Assembly: GCF_963662255.1 (NCBI RefSeq)
Contig: NC_085080.1
Span: 248,001 to 312,000 of the forward strand
Direction of reading: 5' to 3'
Origin: Cinclus cinclus
Lineage: Eukaryota > Chordata > Aves > Passeriformes > Cinclidae
Length of the DNA: 64,000 bases
The notes beneath the pieces were generated by a model. The model saw only the letters and a list, made by a program, of their open reading frames with translations, was not told the origin of the DNA and searched no databases. The stretch's first letter is position 1; each line of letters starts with the position of its first letter. Position numbers and translations under genes: made by a program. Below, piece by piece: positions 38,560 through 49,317 of the stretch.

Positions 38560-39120
38560 CTCAGCTCACACAGAGGCGTGTTGCAGTGTGCTTCTTGTCA
38601 ATAGTATGTTCTGTTCTTGCCCAAGTTAATGGTTTAGTCCAAAATTACAGCCTCCCACCCACTTGGTTAATCTGTCCTGAACTACCTGTCAGTCCTGCTT
38701 TGTGCCAACCCCCTGCTTGGAATTCCCCTTTGGAAATCCCCTAGAACTCCAGGTCTCTTTAGTTCATGTGACCCAGTTTTCCCCCCCTGCCTCCCTCATT
38801 GGACAATGCCTTTGTGAACCCTACCCTTTACCCCTCCCCAGAACTTCTCCAATTTGCTAAGAATTTGTACCTTCCCCTCAAACCTCCCCTATGTTTAAGT
38901 TGTTGCACCTTCTCCATTTTTGCCTTTTGCCCCACAAATTGCCCAGAGTAATAAATCCTTTTTGTCCCGTGCAAAAGACCTCCCTGCTCCTCCTTGCCTC
39001 CTTGGAATGCAGGCTGGCAGCTAAAAAGGCCATGGAGCAATAGCTCTAGCTCCATCTAAGGCCTCCTGTTCCTGGGGTGGAACTCACTCTAGGCATGGGG
39101 CCGCAGTGGCAAAGTGAGTT
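38560..39120 (+). repeat. LTR-like segment
   Basis: A promoter-like region with CCAAT-type sequence (CCTCATTGGACAATG) is followed by AATAAA at 38950-38955 and a CTCCTTGCCTCC-rich U5-like part. It lies about 500 bp ahead of a gag matrix frame, as a 5' LTR would. The ends are not fixed. Confidence 0.45.
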
Positions 39121-39601
39121 CAGCTCTGGCTGTTGCCTCACTTGGTGTCCACCGTCAGGCCCCGGTGAGCGGAGCCCAGGGATGAACTGTGGATTTTAAC
39201 CCAAAGCAGGTGTGGCTCTCAGCTGCCTCCGAGCGCAGCCGACTGGAAAGGTTTCTCCAGCAGCTGATTTGGGGGATGAAGTGCTAACCTCTAGCAGCTG
39301 GGGAACACTTCCCTGAAGGAGGATTTTTGCTGCAGCCCCTGTCCAGTGGACCAAAAGGAGGGTGAGTATCCTATCCCCCAAGTTAGACTGAGGGTGCTCC
39401 AGGTAGAGGGAAGGGTGCATTGGCCCCCGGGGCTGGAGGGGGAGCCCATGAACCTACAGGCTGCAGTAGTTAGCTGCAGAGACGGCTCCCTGTCCCTGGA
39501 ACTAAAGCTGGCCCAGGACTCGTATCTTCAGTTTGTTGTCTCTTTTTGCTGCAGCGGAGAGTAGAATTTTGTTGTGCCAATGCAGCTTAAGATCAGGGAA
39601 T

Positions 39602-40192
39602 ATGGGTGCTAGACTGTCAGCACAGCAGAGGGGGACTTATTTCCTAATTGTGGGTAACTTGGAGGGAGGGAGGGAAAGGAAAGTTTTCCAAGTGGTTGTT
39701 AGCACAGTTTGTTCAATGGCTTTTCCTCTGCTTTCCAAGGGTATCCCCTGAGGCAATACCAACCATTCCTTTTTGGGATACTGTTGGAAGCAGATTGACA
39801 GAGTTAACAAATAAAGGGGATGCCTGGATTGCTAAAATCTTACCATTATTTCTGCTAGCTCGGTGGGTGTTAGATGAGGAATGGAAAGTGGAGGAAAAGC
39901 TCAAACGAACCCCCCCAGCCCCCCATCCCCTGATCCAAACCCCTTGTCCCCTGCACTGGAAAGTCTGTGCCAGGCAAACTGCAATGCAGCGCAGGAGAGC
40001 CCCCGACTCCCTGGCCTCCCACAGACTTGTCAGTACCCTGGCCTTGAGAGTGATGCTCAGGCTCTCAAGGACCTTTCCCCAAATCCCTACTTGGCCGTTG
40101 TTAATCCTCCACTTCAGGCTGATATTCCCAAAGGTGATTCCCAAGTTAGCACTGACTCCTCCCTTGCCATTCAGAATGAGAGGCAGTTATGA
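39602..40192 (+). pseudogene. gag: Retroviral Gag matrix remnant
   Basis: The frame starts MGARLSAQQRG with Gly at position 2, as in myristoylated matrix proteins. It runs about 20 codons and then needs a frame change near 39650 to go on through WDTVGSRL, ILPLFLLARWVL and DEEWKVEEK. A second change near 39900 leads into a Pro-rich linker. No capsid follows. The class is not certain. Confidence 0.55.
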
Positions 40193-40800
40193 GGAGGAAC
40201 GTGAGGACAGCGTATGAATGGGAAGCAGACTGGGGCAAAAGATGCATGGGCAGAGCTGAGCCAGACAATGGGTGCCCACCTTCTCTAAAAGTTTGGTTGT
40301 GTCTGGTTGAGATTAAAGGTATAAAGGGGGGATGATTTCTATAAGAAAGCAATCTCTTTAGATGCATAGGGGGATATGTGTCTCTTTGATCCCCATTAAT
40401 ACAGGAAGATATCAAGAGCATGTTCAGGGACACAGCCTGACCAACAGTTTCAGCAAGCCAAACAAAAGTCTTCCTAAGCAATGGCCCTTTGATCAAGAAA
40501 AACATTGACAATCAGGGCAGACCATTTATACCGATGTGGGTACACATTGGGGCTACAGCAAAGGCCATGAGCTCACAGCAGGCTCTGGGGTGACATCAGG
40601 CTGAGGTCACAGCAGCATCTGAGGTCACAGATGTGCCAGAGCCCTGTGGTTGCACAGCACCACAGCCACCGACCAGTCAGTCCCAGACCACAACTGTTGC
40701 AGCAGCAGCAGCGGTGGCGGCAGTGGTGCTGACACTGGGACAGCAGTGTCAGGACAGTGGTGGCAGCAAGAGCTTTGGGACTGGCAGAGGGCAAGGCACC

Positions 40801-43800
40801 ATGGGCCTTCCTCTGCAACTCTTCCTCCTGCTCCTCCTGGCAGTGACCCTGCCTGCCAGGGCTGCCCAGGCAGCTCCATGGCAAGTGAAGGGAGCAGGTG
40901 AGCCCATGGCCTGGCTCCCCTTTCTGGGGACAGCGCTGCATTCTCCCCAGGAAGCGCTGGGGATGGTTTTCCATACCTCTCAAGGGAGGCTTTCCTCTGT
41001 GGGAGGGAGAGAACAACCAGTGTTGGCCATGTCCATTCACATCTGGCTCCCACAGCCTAACCCAAGCCCCTTGCACCGCCCAGATCCCTAAGGCAGAAGG
41101 GGATCCCTGCACACCATGGAAATGGTTCTGATCTGTGTTCCCTTCTAGATGGGGATCAGGACATGGGTTTTCTGGATGTCCTAGTGAAGGATGGTTTCAA
41201 GTTCTTGGAGGATGTTGGAAGCAAGTTCCCAACTCCCCCTTCTTGACAAAATAAGCAGTGTCAATGTTCCAAGAGCTCACATATGTGCCATTTCCCTTAA
41301 GATCATCTCAGGGTTGATGGTTTCTGGAACCCTTGCCCTCTCTCTTCTGGAGCCCCAAGTAATTCCACAGGATTGCTGTCAGTGGGAGGAAGGAGCATTT
41401 AGCTGTCAGTCCTCTTCCCATGCACAATGCCAGTGTGTCCTTCCATGTGCTGTGTGCAGCCATGGAGAAGAGCAGAGAGGGAAGGGAAGGGCCCAGGGCT
41501 GTGCCTCATGGGGCACCTTTGCCAGCCCCAGGCAGCCTGAGCATCTCCTGCAGTGCTGGGAGCTGTTCTGTCCTGCCTTTCTTTGCAGATGAAGCTGTTG
41601 GGGAAGGTGCTCTGGCATCCCAACCTGCATCCAGGACTGAGCCTCTGGGAGATGGTGAGGGTAGGTCAAGGCCTTTCCCCCTGGGGGAGCTGCCAGCTCA
41701 GAGCCCAAAGCTGGGCCAGGGGGGCATCGCTGCATGTGCCAGGACAGAGCCGTGCACGTGTGTGCCCTCGCCCTGTGCAATCCCCTCACAGCTCCTGTGC
41801 CTCAGTCCTGCCCATGCAGAGCAGCAGAAATGACAGAGGCTTCTGTGGCTGTTGAGTTACAGGTGTGTCTGCAGGGAGGAGTTCTCCAAATTCTGGCCAG
41901 GATGCTGCACCCAAGCCCAGCTCCCATGGCAGGGGTGAGTAGTGTGTCCCTGCTGACCCCACAGGCTGAGCACTGCTTTTGTGGGATCCATTCCTGGGAA
42001 ACTGAACTATTTTTTTTAAGGACCTCCAACAGGAAATATCCGAGACACAGCGCTCAAGATGTCCCTGGATCCATCCGAAGGCATGTGGCAAATGCTGAAG
42101 GAAATGCTGCAGGGAGGACAAGGTGGGTGCATTTCCCTCAGCCTTCTCCTGAAGACTCAGCAGCCTTGGGCTTTCTCTGCACATCTGGACATGGTGTGCT
42201 CGACACAGAGGGAAGGGATCCATGGGAGCCTCTCTGCCCTGCTACTACTGCTGTCACACCCTGCAGGGCTGTTTCCCAGCATGGGCTGGCTGCAGCTTCT
42301 CCCCAGCCTCTGCAGGAAGGCATTTACCATCTGCTGACAGGGAGCCCAAACTGCACCATGGGCCATGCACACTCTGAGATCCCTGCAATTTCCTTCTCTC
42401 CCAGCACATCAGGAGGGGTGGCAGTTTAGAAGAGGGACTGTGTTGGCCCTACAGAGACACCCCAAAGTTCATCTGATTTCCCGAAGCCTATTCATGACTT
42501 TCACCAGCATTATCTCCTGAAGATGCTACCTCCCCAGTAGGCCACAGTTCATCTTGTCCAGCTGTCCCTTTTCCTTTCTCCAGAAATGAAAGGAAAGACT
42601 GTGCAGAAGGAAGCATTTCCCGGAGGAAGCAGTGGTTCTGTGCCAGCCTCGGCTGCAGGAAGGGAGGCGATGCCAGGCACAGTCACAGGAGGTAATTGCT
42701 GTGCCTCTGGGTCTGAGCCCTGCTCAGCCTTGAGCTGCCATCTCTGCTGCTTGGCAGTGCGGGCACAGCCCGTACAAGACCTGCACAGCCCAGAGGAATT
42801 ATCCCGAGCAGGCTCAGGGCACTCGGGTACTGAGCAGTCCCGCTAGGGTTCCTCTGGGGGAGACACTGCTCAAAACCTGGGAGGGGCTGGCACTCGGAAG
42901 ACCAGTTCTGTGCTGGGCTATGTCACAGGAAGGGAGGGAGAGTGTCCCAACAAGCCCTGGGCTTGACCAGCTGCCCCTGCAGAGATGTTGCAGAGTGCAT
43001 GGAAAGAGTGGGCAGAATGACCAGAGCCAGCCCAGAGCTCCCCAGGCCCCTCTGCAGCTTCGGCCATGTCCATTCACATCTGGCTCCCAAATCCTTACCC
43101 GAGCCCCCTGCAGAGCCCAGTTTCCTAAGGCAGAAGGGGATCCCAGCACACCATGGAAATGGTTCTCATCAGTGCTGTCTTCCAGGTGAGCTTCCTGGGA
43201 ATGAATCTCCATTAGCTTGGCTGCATAAAGTTTTGAAGCACTTGGAGCCTCCTGCAGGTATGTTCTCACTGTGCTACCAAGCAATAATCATTGACAACCT
43301 GGCAGGCAGCAGGTGACAGAAGCTTCTGTGGCTGTTGAGTTACAGGTGTGTCTGCAGGGAGGATTTCTCCAGCTCCTGGTCTGGTTGCTGCACCCAAGCC
43401 CATCTCCCATGGCAGGGGTGAGTCGTGTGTCCCTGCTGACACCACAGGCTGAGCACTGCTTTTGTGGGATCCATTCATCTGAAATGGAACGACATTCTGT
43501 TAAGGTCCTCCAAGAGGGATGAACAAACTTAGAGGACTGAAGGAATCACTTGATTCAAATGACATCCTGGAACCAATTGTGAAGGAACTGCAGAAAGGGC
43601 GTGGTGGGTGCATTTCCCTCAGCTTTCTCCTGAGACTCAGCAGCTGGGGGCTTTTTCTGCACATCTGGACACGCATTGCCCAGCACAGTGGGAAGGGATC
43701 CATGGCAGCCTCTCAGCCCCGCTGCTGCTGCTGTCACACCCTGCAGGGCTGTTTCCCAGCCTGGGCTGGCTGCAGCTTCTCCCCAGCCTCTGCAGGAAGG

Positions 43801-46800
43801 CATTTGGCATCAGCTGACAGGGAGCCCAAACTGCACCATGGGCCATGCACACCCTGAGTTCCTTGCAATGTCCTGGTCTTGGGGTAGATCTGGACAGGTG
43901 CAGGTTTGGGCAAGAGAGAGCCCTGTGATATCCCCAAGCACCTGGGCCTTTTACTGATCCTTCTGCATGTCTTTGACAAGTATTGCCTCCTGAAGATGCC
44001 ACCTCCCAAATGGGGAACAGTTCCATCTGATCCAGCTGTCTCCCTTCCTTTCTCCATAAGAGATGGACATAGAGATTCTGTGGAAGGCAGCTTTTCCCAG
44101 TGGAAGCAGTCGCTCATCAGCAGCCCCTGCTTCAAGACGAAAGGCGATTGCAGGCACGGGCACAGGCACAGGAGGTAATTGCTGTGCCAGGCTCAGCCCT
44201 CGGCAGGGCTGTGTGGCAGCAGCTCTTCCCCCAGGGCCTGTCCTTGCACAGCCTGGGAGCAGCCAAAGCTGGCGGCGCCTCGGCTTCGAGGCCTCTGGAG
44301 CTCGTTCCCAGCCCCTGGGAAACGGGACTCGTGCACCAAGGTCCCTCCCTCTGCAGCTGCTCCTGGAGCTGCCCTGAGTGCCCAGAGGCCCAAGGCACAG
44401 GAGCAGCCCCGAGTGGGAGCCCTGCCACGAGCCCAGGGCCACAGCCAGCCCTGATGCACAATGGAATATTTTCTCTTCTTGGTTGGCTTCTAGATGGGCT
44501 TGCTGGGAAGGCTTTTCCATTAGCCTGGCAGGATGAAGTTTTGAAGCCCTCTGGACCTCCTGCAGGTATGTTCTCACTGTCCCACCAACGAATAATCATT
44601 GACAACCTGGCAGGGAGCAGGTGACAGAAGCTTCAGTGGTTGATGAGTTATGGTGTGTCTGCAGGGAGGATTTCTCCAAATTCTGGTCTGGATGCTGCAC
44701 CGAAGCCCAGCTCCCATCTTATGGGTGAGTAGTGTGTCCCTGCTGACCCCACAGGCTGAGCACTGCTTTTGTGGGATCCATTCATGGGAAAATTGCAATA
44801 CTTTCTTTTAAGGTTCTGCGAGAGGGAGGAACAAACTTACAGGAAACACTAAGTCCCTGGAGGCGTCCAAACTTCTGGACAAGATGCTGAGTGACCTGGA
44901 GAGACGCCGTGGTGGGTGCATTTCCCTCAGCCTTCTCCTGAGACTCAGCAGCTGGGGCCTTTCTCTCCACATCTGGACACGCAATGCCCAGCACAGTGGG
45001 AAGGGATCCATGGCAGCCTCTCAGCCCTGCTGCTGCTGCTGTGACACCCTGCAGGGCTGTTTCCCAGCCTGGGCTGGCTGCAGCTTCTCCCCAGCCTCTC
45101 CAGGAAGGCATTTGCCATCAGCTGACAGGGAGCCCAATCTGCACCATGGGCCATGCACACCCTGAGATCCCTGCAATTTCCTGGTCTTGGGATAGAACAG
45201 GAGGGGTGGCTGTTTGGAGAAAGGAGGGCCTTTTGGCAACCCCAACACCTGGCCATTTTCCTGATCCTTCTCCATGTCTTTAACAAGTATTGCTTCCTGA
45301 AGATACCCCCTCCCCAATGGGGAACGGTTCCATCGATCCAGCTGTGCCTCTTCCTTTCTCCAGAGATGGACCAAAAGACCTTGCTGAAGGCATCATTTCC
45401 TGCAGGAAGCAGTGGCTTCAAACCAGCCCTCAGTACACAAACGGAGGAGATGCCAGGCAGCCCCACAGAAGGTGCTTGCTGTGCCAGGCTCAGCCAGGCT
45501 GAGCAGTCCTGCTGGTGTCCCTCCATGGGAGACAGTGCCCGAAACCTGGGAGGGGCTGCTAGGGGTGCCCGTGGTGGGGAAAGGGCAGAGAGGAGAGCAG
45601 GGCTCCAGTGTGTCCTGACAGGGCCTGACTCTGTCCCCTTGGGCTGGGGGAGCTGTCACGGGGCAGGGAGGGTCGGGGCTGGCAGTGGCTGCTCAGGGAT
45701 GGCTTTGGCCCGGGTCCCTGGAAGGAGTGACTGCCCAAGCAGCTGCACTGGCCCCGGGCTCTCCTCCTCCCGGCCTTCTGGGCTGTGTTGGGTGGCACAG
45801 CCTGTGCCAAGGGATGGCAAGGTGCCTGCAGGCCCCATCTCTGGGGGAAACAGAGAATGTCCTGGCCGTATCCAGCGGGCTGCCAGCTCAGCAGTGGAGC
45901 ACAGCACGGGCTCACGCTCCCCATTGCTCCCACAGAAGCACTTGGCAAGTCAGATGCAGATGCTGAGAATCCACCGAGCACCCCAAGAGTTTACTGCCCC
46001 CAGGATGTGCGCAGGACCTGCATGATAGGCACAGTAGTGACACTGTTCACTGTGCCACTTGCCATGGTCCTGTGCTATGTCGGGTTCCGGTGGTGGAAGG
46101 GAAGAAAACAGTAAGTTGTTGCTGTTGGCCTCTACGCTCCAGCTTCTTCAAAGGCTTTTGGTAGTCAGGAAACACTCGCAGTGAGGCTGCTGTGGAGTTG
46201 TGGATGGTCAGTGGTTGTGCACATAACTCTGCTGAGGGTTGTGCTGCTGCCCAGTGCTTTAATTGGCCTCTTAATTGCTGGGCCTTGTCCTTTGGAGCCC
46301 GCTGGGGCTGCAGGCAGTGCTGGCTGCCACTGAGGCTGCGTGGGCAAGAGCAGCCCCAGGAGCAGCGGGCAGAGGCAGAGCAAGGTGGGGAGGAGAAAGA
46401 GCAGGGAGCAGATTGCCCTTGAAAGGCAGACGCGCTCTGGGGCCCGCTCCTGGCCAGGGACCCTGCCCAGAGCCATCCCCTGCTCGGCAGGGCCTTGAGG
46501 GGCAGCTGTCCAGCTGGGCCAAGGTGTGCCAGCAGCTCCAGCCGTGCTGGGGAGCCTTGCCAGCTCTGGGCCCTGCTGTGCACGAGGGTCCCTGTGTGCC
46601 ACCGGCAGCTGGGGCCTCAGACACTCCTCTCTCCTCAGTCGCCCTGCTGCAGCTCCAGCACCCTGGCCAAGAAGGCGCCACTCTCCGTCGCCCCCAGGGA
46701 GCCCAAGGACCGTCCGGTTTGACAGCTCTCAGACATGGCCTCAGCGGCAGCAGTCACCCAGGAAGGCAGAACACCAGCCCTCCGTGCCTCCCCCACGGCC

Positions 46801-46882
46801 CCCCAGCCCAGCTATGAAGCGGAAGCCCCCCGAGATCCCCCCACCTCCACCCCTGCCGAGCCGGCCGCCCTGGTCCAGCTAG
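40801..46882 (+). CDS. Novel type I membrane protein with three tandem exon cassettes (left gene)
   Basis: Family not recognised. Exons: 40801-40897, 41149-41220, 41589-41654, 41875-41934, 42021-42122, 42584-42691, 43186-43257, 43358-43417, 43505-43603, 44061-44174, 44494-44565, 44665-44724, 44813-44911, 45364-45471, 45936-46110, 46639-46882. The join is open for 535 codons. The start sits in a strong Kozak context (GCACCATGG). Residues 1-24 are a signal peptide (LFLLLLLAVTLP). The ectodomain is built of exon types C (ends PPAG), D (GRxSPxxG, AAPKP), A (amphipathic helix, ends KGRG or like) and B (KxxFPxGSS). They run C1-N-D1-A1-B1, C2-D2-A2-B2, C3-D3-A3-B3, all phase 1-1. There is no Cys before residue 417. 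CX7C (417-425) precedes a membrane span (about 426-447), a basic stop and an 80-residue tail with PPPPPLPSRPP and other PxxP motifs. It is probably a surface receptor or adaptor-binding protein; that is inference. Confidence 0.8.
41221..41588 (+). other. GC-AG intron in the left gene
   Basis: After exon C1 the donor reads GGAA then GCAAGT, and the acceptor is TTTGCAG. Using GT donors the exon would run into a TGA within about 30 bases. Using the GC donor keeps phase 1. The paralogue has GGAG then GCAAGC at the same place (61379-61384 on the minus strand), also keeping phase 1. Confidence 0.7.
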
Positions 46883-47132
46883 GAATGAAACTGGGCCAGC
46901 CACTCAGGACTTGGGCTACCAACAGCTCTTCTCCGCCAATAACACGTGTTACCTCTGGGTAACATCCAGAGGCAGTTTTCATACTGTTGTACCTTCAACA
47001 GGAAGGGCTGAAGATTCTTCCCATGCCCTGTCTCATCCTTTGCTGTTTTGATTTTCATACAGCTGGGTGCCGGCTGAATCTCTTCAAAGAACATTTTTAG
47101 CACTGCATATTTTACCCCACCTATTGGGGGAA

Positions 47133-47138
47133 AATAAA
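47133..47138 (+). promoter_or_regulatory. Poly(A) signal of the left gene
   Basis: AATAAA, immediately followed by a second AATAAA-like overlap, lies about 250 bases after the stop codon in an AT-rich stretch. Confidence 0.55.
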
Positions 47139-47945
47139 TAAAAAAATTCTTCGGTTTAGACTTTGTTTTTAGTGTGGATGACCAGTCACATTTTGAGCAA
47201 TTAATATTCCTTGGTACCTCTTCCCTATTCATTACTATCTATAAAAAAGTACATCCGAACATGAAAATCACCACTATTACTGAGATTCACCTCAAAGCCC
47301 AGAGAAGAATCTAGCACAAAATATTCTCCCATGCACTGCTCAACAAGAAATATTCAGAGGAAAATACAGTGGCAGCTGAGGCTTGTGGAACTCCCAGAAT
47401 ACTGAGCCTGCAGAGGAGGCAAACAGCCCTGGCCGTGGCTGAGGGGACATCCCCTCACCGACTCCTCTGAAAGTGTGTCACTTCAGGAGGGGAAGGCTTT
47501 TAAACCTTGGCCTTTCCTTCCTCCTCTGCTAAAATGTAAGGCTCCTCCTGAGAAAATTCTGAGCTACAAACAATTCTCCATTCCTCAACAAAGCTACTCA
47601 GGGGCTCAACTTATCTTAAAGGGCAAAAGCAAAGGGGGTCAGAAATTTCCCATCAAGGCCTATTTGCAGAGAAACCCCACATTGTGTGACCAAATATTTA
47701 TTAGCATCAGTTCACTCAAAAGAAACCCAAGTCTGTATTAAGCAGCATTTTAAATAAACATGAAGTATTCTTCCTCACATATCAGCTGGACTGGTTTGCT
47801 CCTTTTTTGTCCTAGAGAGAACAGTAGAACGATTTGCTCTTGTAAGGATTCCTTGGCTGGTCCCCAGACCTGGCTCCTCCCCACACTTTGCCTGGGCTGT
47901 TAATGCAGCCAGTTAGCACCACCTGACTTTGCCACCCTGCTCAGA
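47139..47945. other. No recognisable gene
   Basis: Intergenic sequence with no coding block, no LTR signature and no tandem repeat. Confidence 0.4.
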
Positions 47946-47957
47946 CCTTGGGCACAG

Positions 47958-48172
47958 CTGGTGCCACGGTCCCCTCTGGTGCCACAGACCCCTCTGGTGC
48001 CACGGTCCCCTCTGGTGCCACAGACCCCTCTGGTGCCATGTTCCCCTCTGGTGCCACGGTCCCCTCTGGTCCCACTGACCCCTCTGGTGCCACAGACCCC
48101 CCTGGTGCCACAGACCCCTCTGGTGCCATGGTCCCCTCAGCTGCCACGGTCCCCTCTGGCTCCTGGCGTGTC
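47958..48172. repeat. 15-18 bp minisatellite (CCCCTCTGGTGCCAC)
   Basis: About a dozen imperfect copies of CCCCTCTGGTGCCACGGT/AGA. The plus frame repeats G-A-T-x-P-S and the minus frame repeats P-E-G-x-V-A. Neither has a start context or splice structure, so it is not counted as a gene. Confidence 0.85.
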
Positions 48173-48479
48173 CCTGCTGCTGGAGGAGCCCAGCTTGTGC
48201 TGCTGCCTTTGTTCAACAAGGCTGGTCCTACTCCCCAGCCAAAGAGAGGCCAAATCACTGCTTTGGACAGCGCGTTTGAATGAGTTTAGCACCTCCTCAT
48301 CTCTAACACAGACCTCTTAATGCCCACATACCAGCAGCAGAAAGGTACCTCATCTACAGAGGTGAGGAAGCCTGAGCAAACAGAAGGTCGGCATTCAAGC
48401 ACGTTGGGTTTTTAATTTACTGGAAGCAATCACTCGTTCACTCACTCAAGACTTAATTGCCTGCCAAACTGGATTGTGC

Positions 48480-49220
48480 TATGCTATTGTCTTTGTCATA
48501 AATGTTGTTCTATCTGTCCAATTTACCAGACAAGAGTAAATTTAGCAGCAGTTTTTAAATACTAGCAATTGTATATAAATGAATACAATCAAATTTATTA
48601 AATGCAGGTATTTAAGAATATAAAAAATTTGGCAGTGAATAATTCGGTATAATTAAGGTTAGTATAAAGCATAAGCAAAACCGACCGGGGATATGGGGAG
48701 AGTCCTGCCCTTCTTCACATATCAAACAATAAGGACAAAAATCCCACTTATATACTCTATGCTAATACATATTAATACAGAACTTTCTGGCAAACTCCTC
48801 CTAGCTTCTATTCCTAAAATCTACCTCACTATATTGTGTAGCACATGCTCTGCTAATAGTTAGAGATCTCTCATCCTTTTGGAGCTCTTATTCCCGATGA
48901 AGGCTCTTTGTCTTCATCAGTGTCTGCTCTGTAACCTTGCAGGTAGAGCAGGCACACTAAGCTTACAGGTGTTATGTTATTTCAAGTTCCATGCCTGGAC
49001 TCATCCCAATTTGGCCCAGTCCGAGGTCAACCTTTTTATTTCTAGATGTGGCTTATCAAACCTACATCCTTCTTCTACTGCCACCTAACATCTGAGGGAG
49101 TCCATCTCCTTTTTCCTCACTATTTCCTTTCTTTGCTTTGTAACAATTGTTTTCTGTTACTATGAGTACAATTTTACCAATATGGTTACAATTCAGTTAG
49201 CGTGAATCACATTTATTACA
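48480..49220 (-). repeat. 3' LTR of the gammaretrovirus-like provirus
   Basis: A minus-strand polypurine tract (AAAGAGAAATGGGGGAAATT, about 49221-49240) is followed by TGTAATAAATG at 49220, the expected start of a 3' LTR after env. The segment includes AATAAA sites (about 48594 and 49033). The left end is not defined. Confidence 0.5.
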
Positions 49221-49317
49221 ATTTCCCCCATTTCTCTTTTTGATCATATTGATTTGTGCTTTCCGATTTTATAAAAACAGATCTCCGTATTCTCTATGTT
49301 CCCAATAATTCCAGTTT

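Noticed and set aside
41182..41247. Reading through exon C1 of the left gene to the TGA as a short secreted protein
   Set aside because: Possible as an isoform, but the paralogue has the same GC donor at the same phase, and downstream exons stay in frame only if it is used.
47958..48172. CRISPR-like array of short repeats
   Set aside because: Units are contiguous with no spacers, and the genome is eukaryotic.
47948..48283. Open frame with GATVPSGATDPSG repeats
   Set aside because: It is a direct translation of the minisatellite, with no start context, splice sites or flanking coding sequence.
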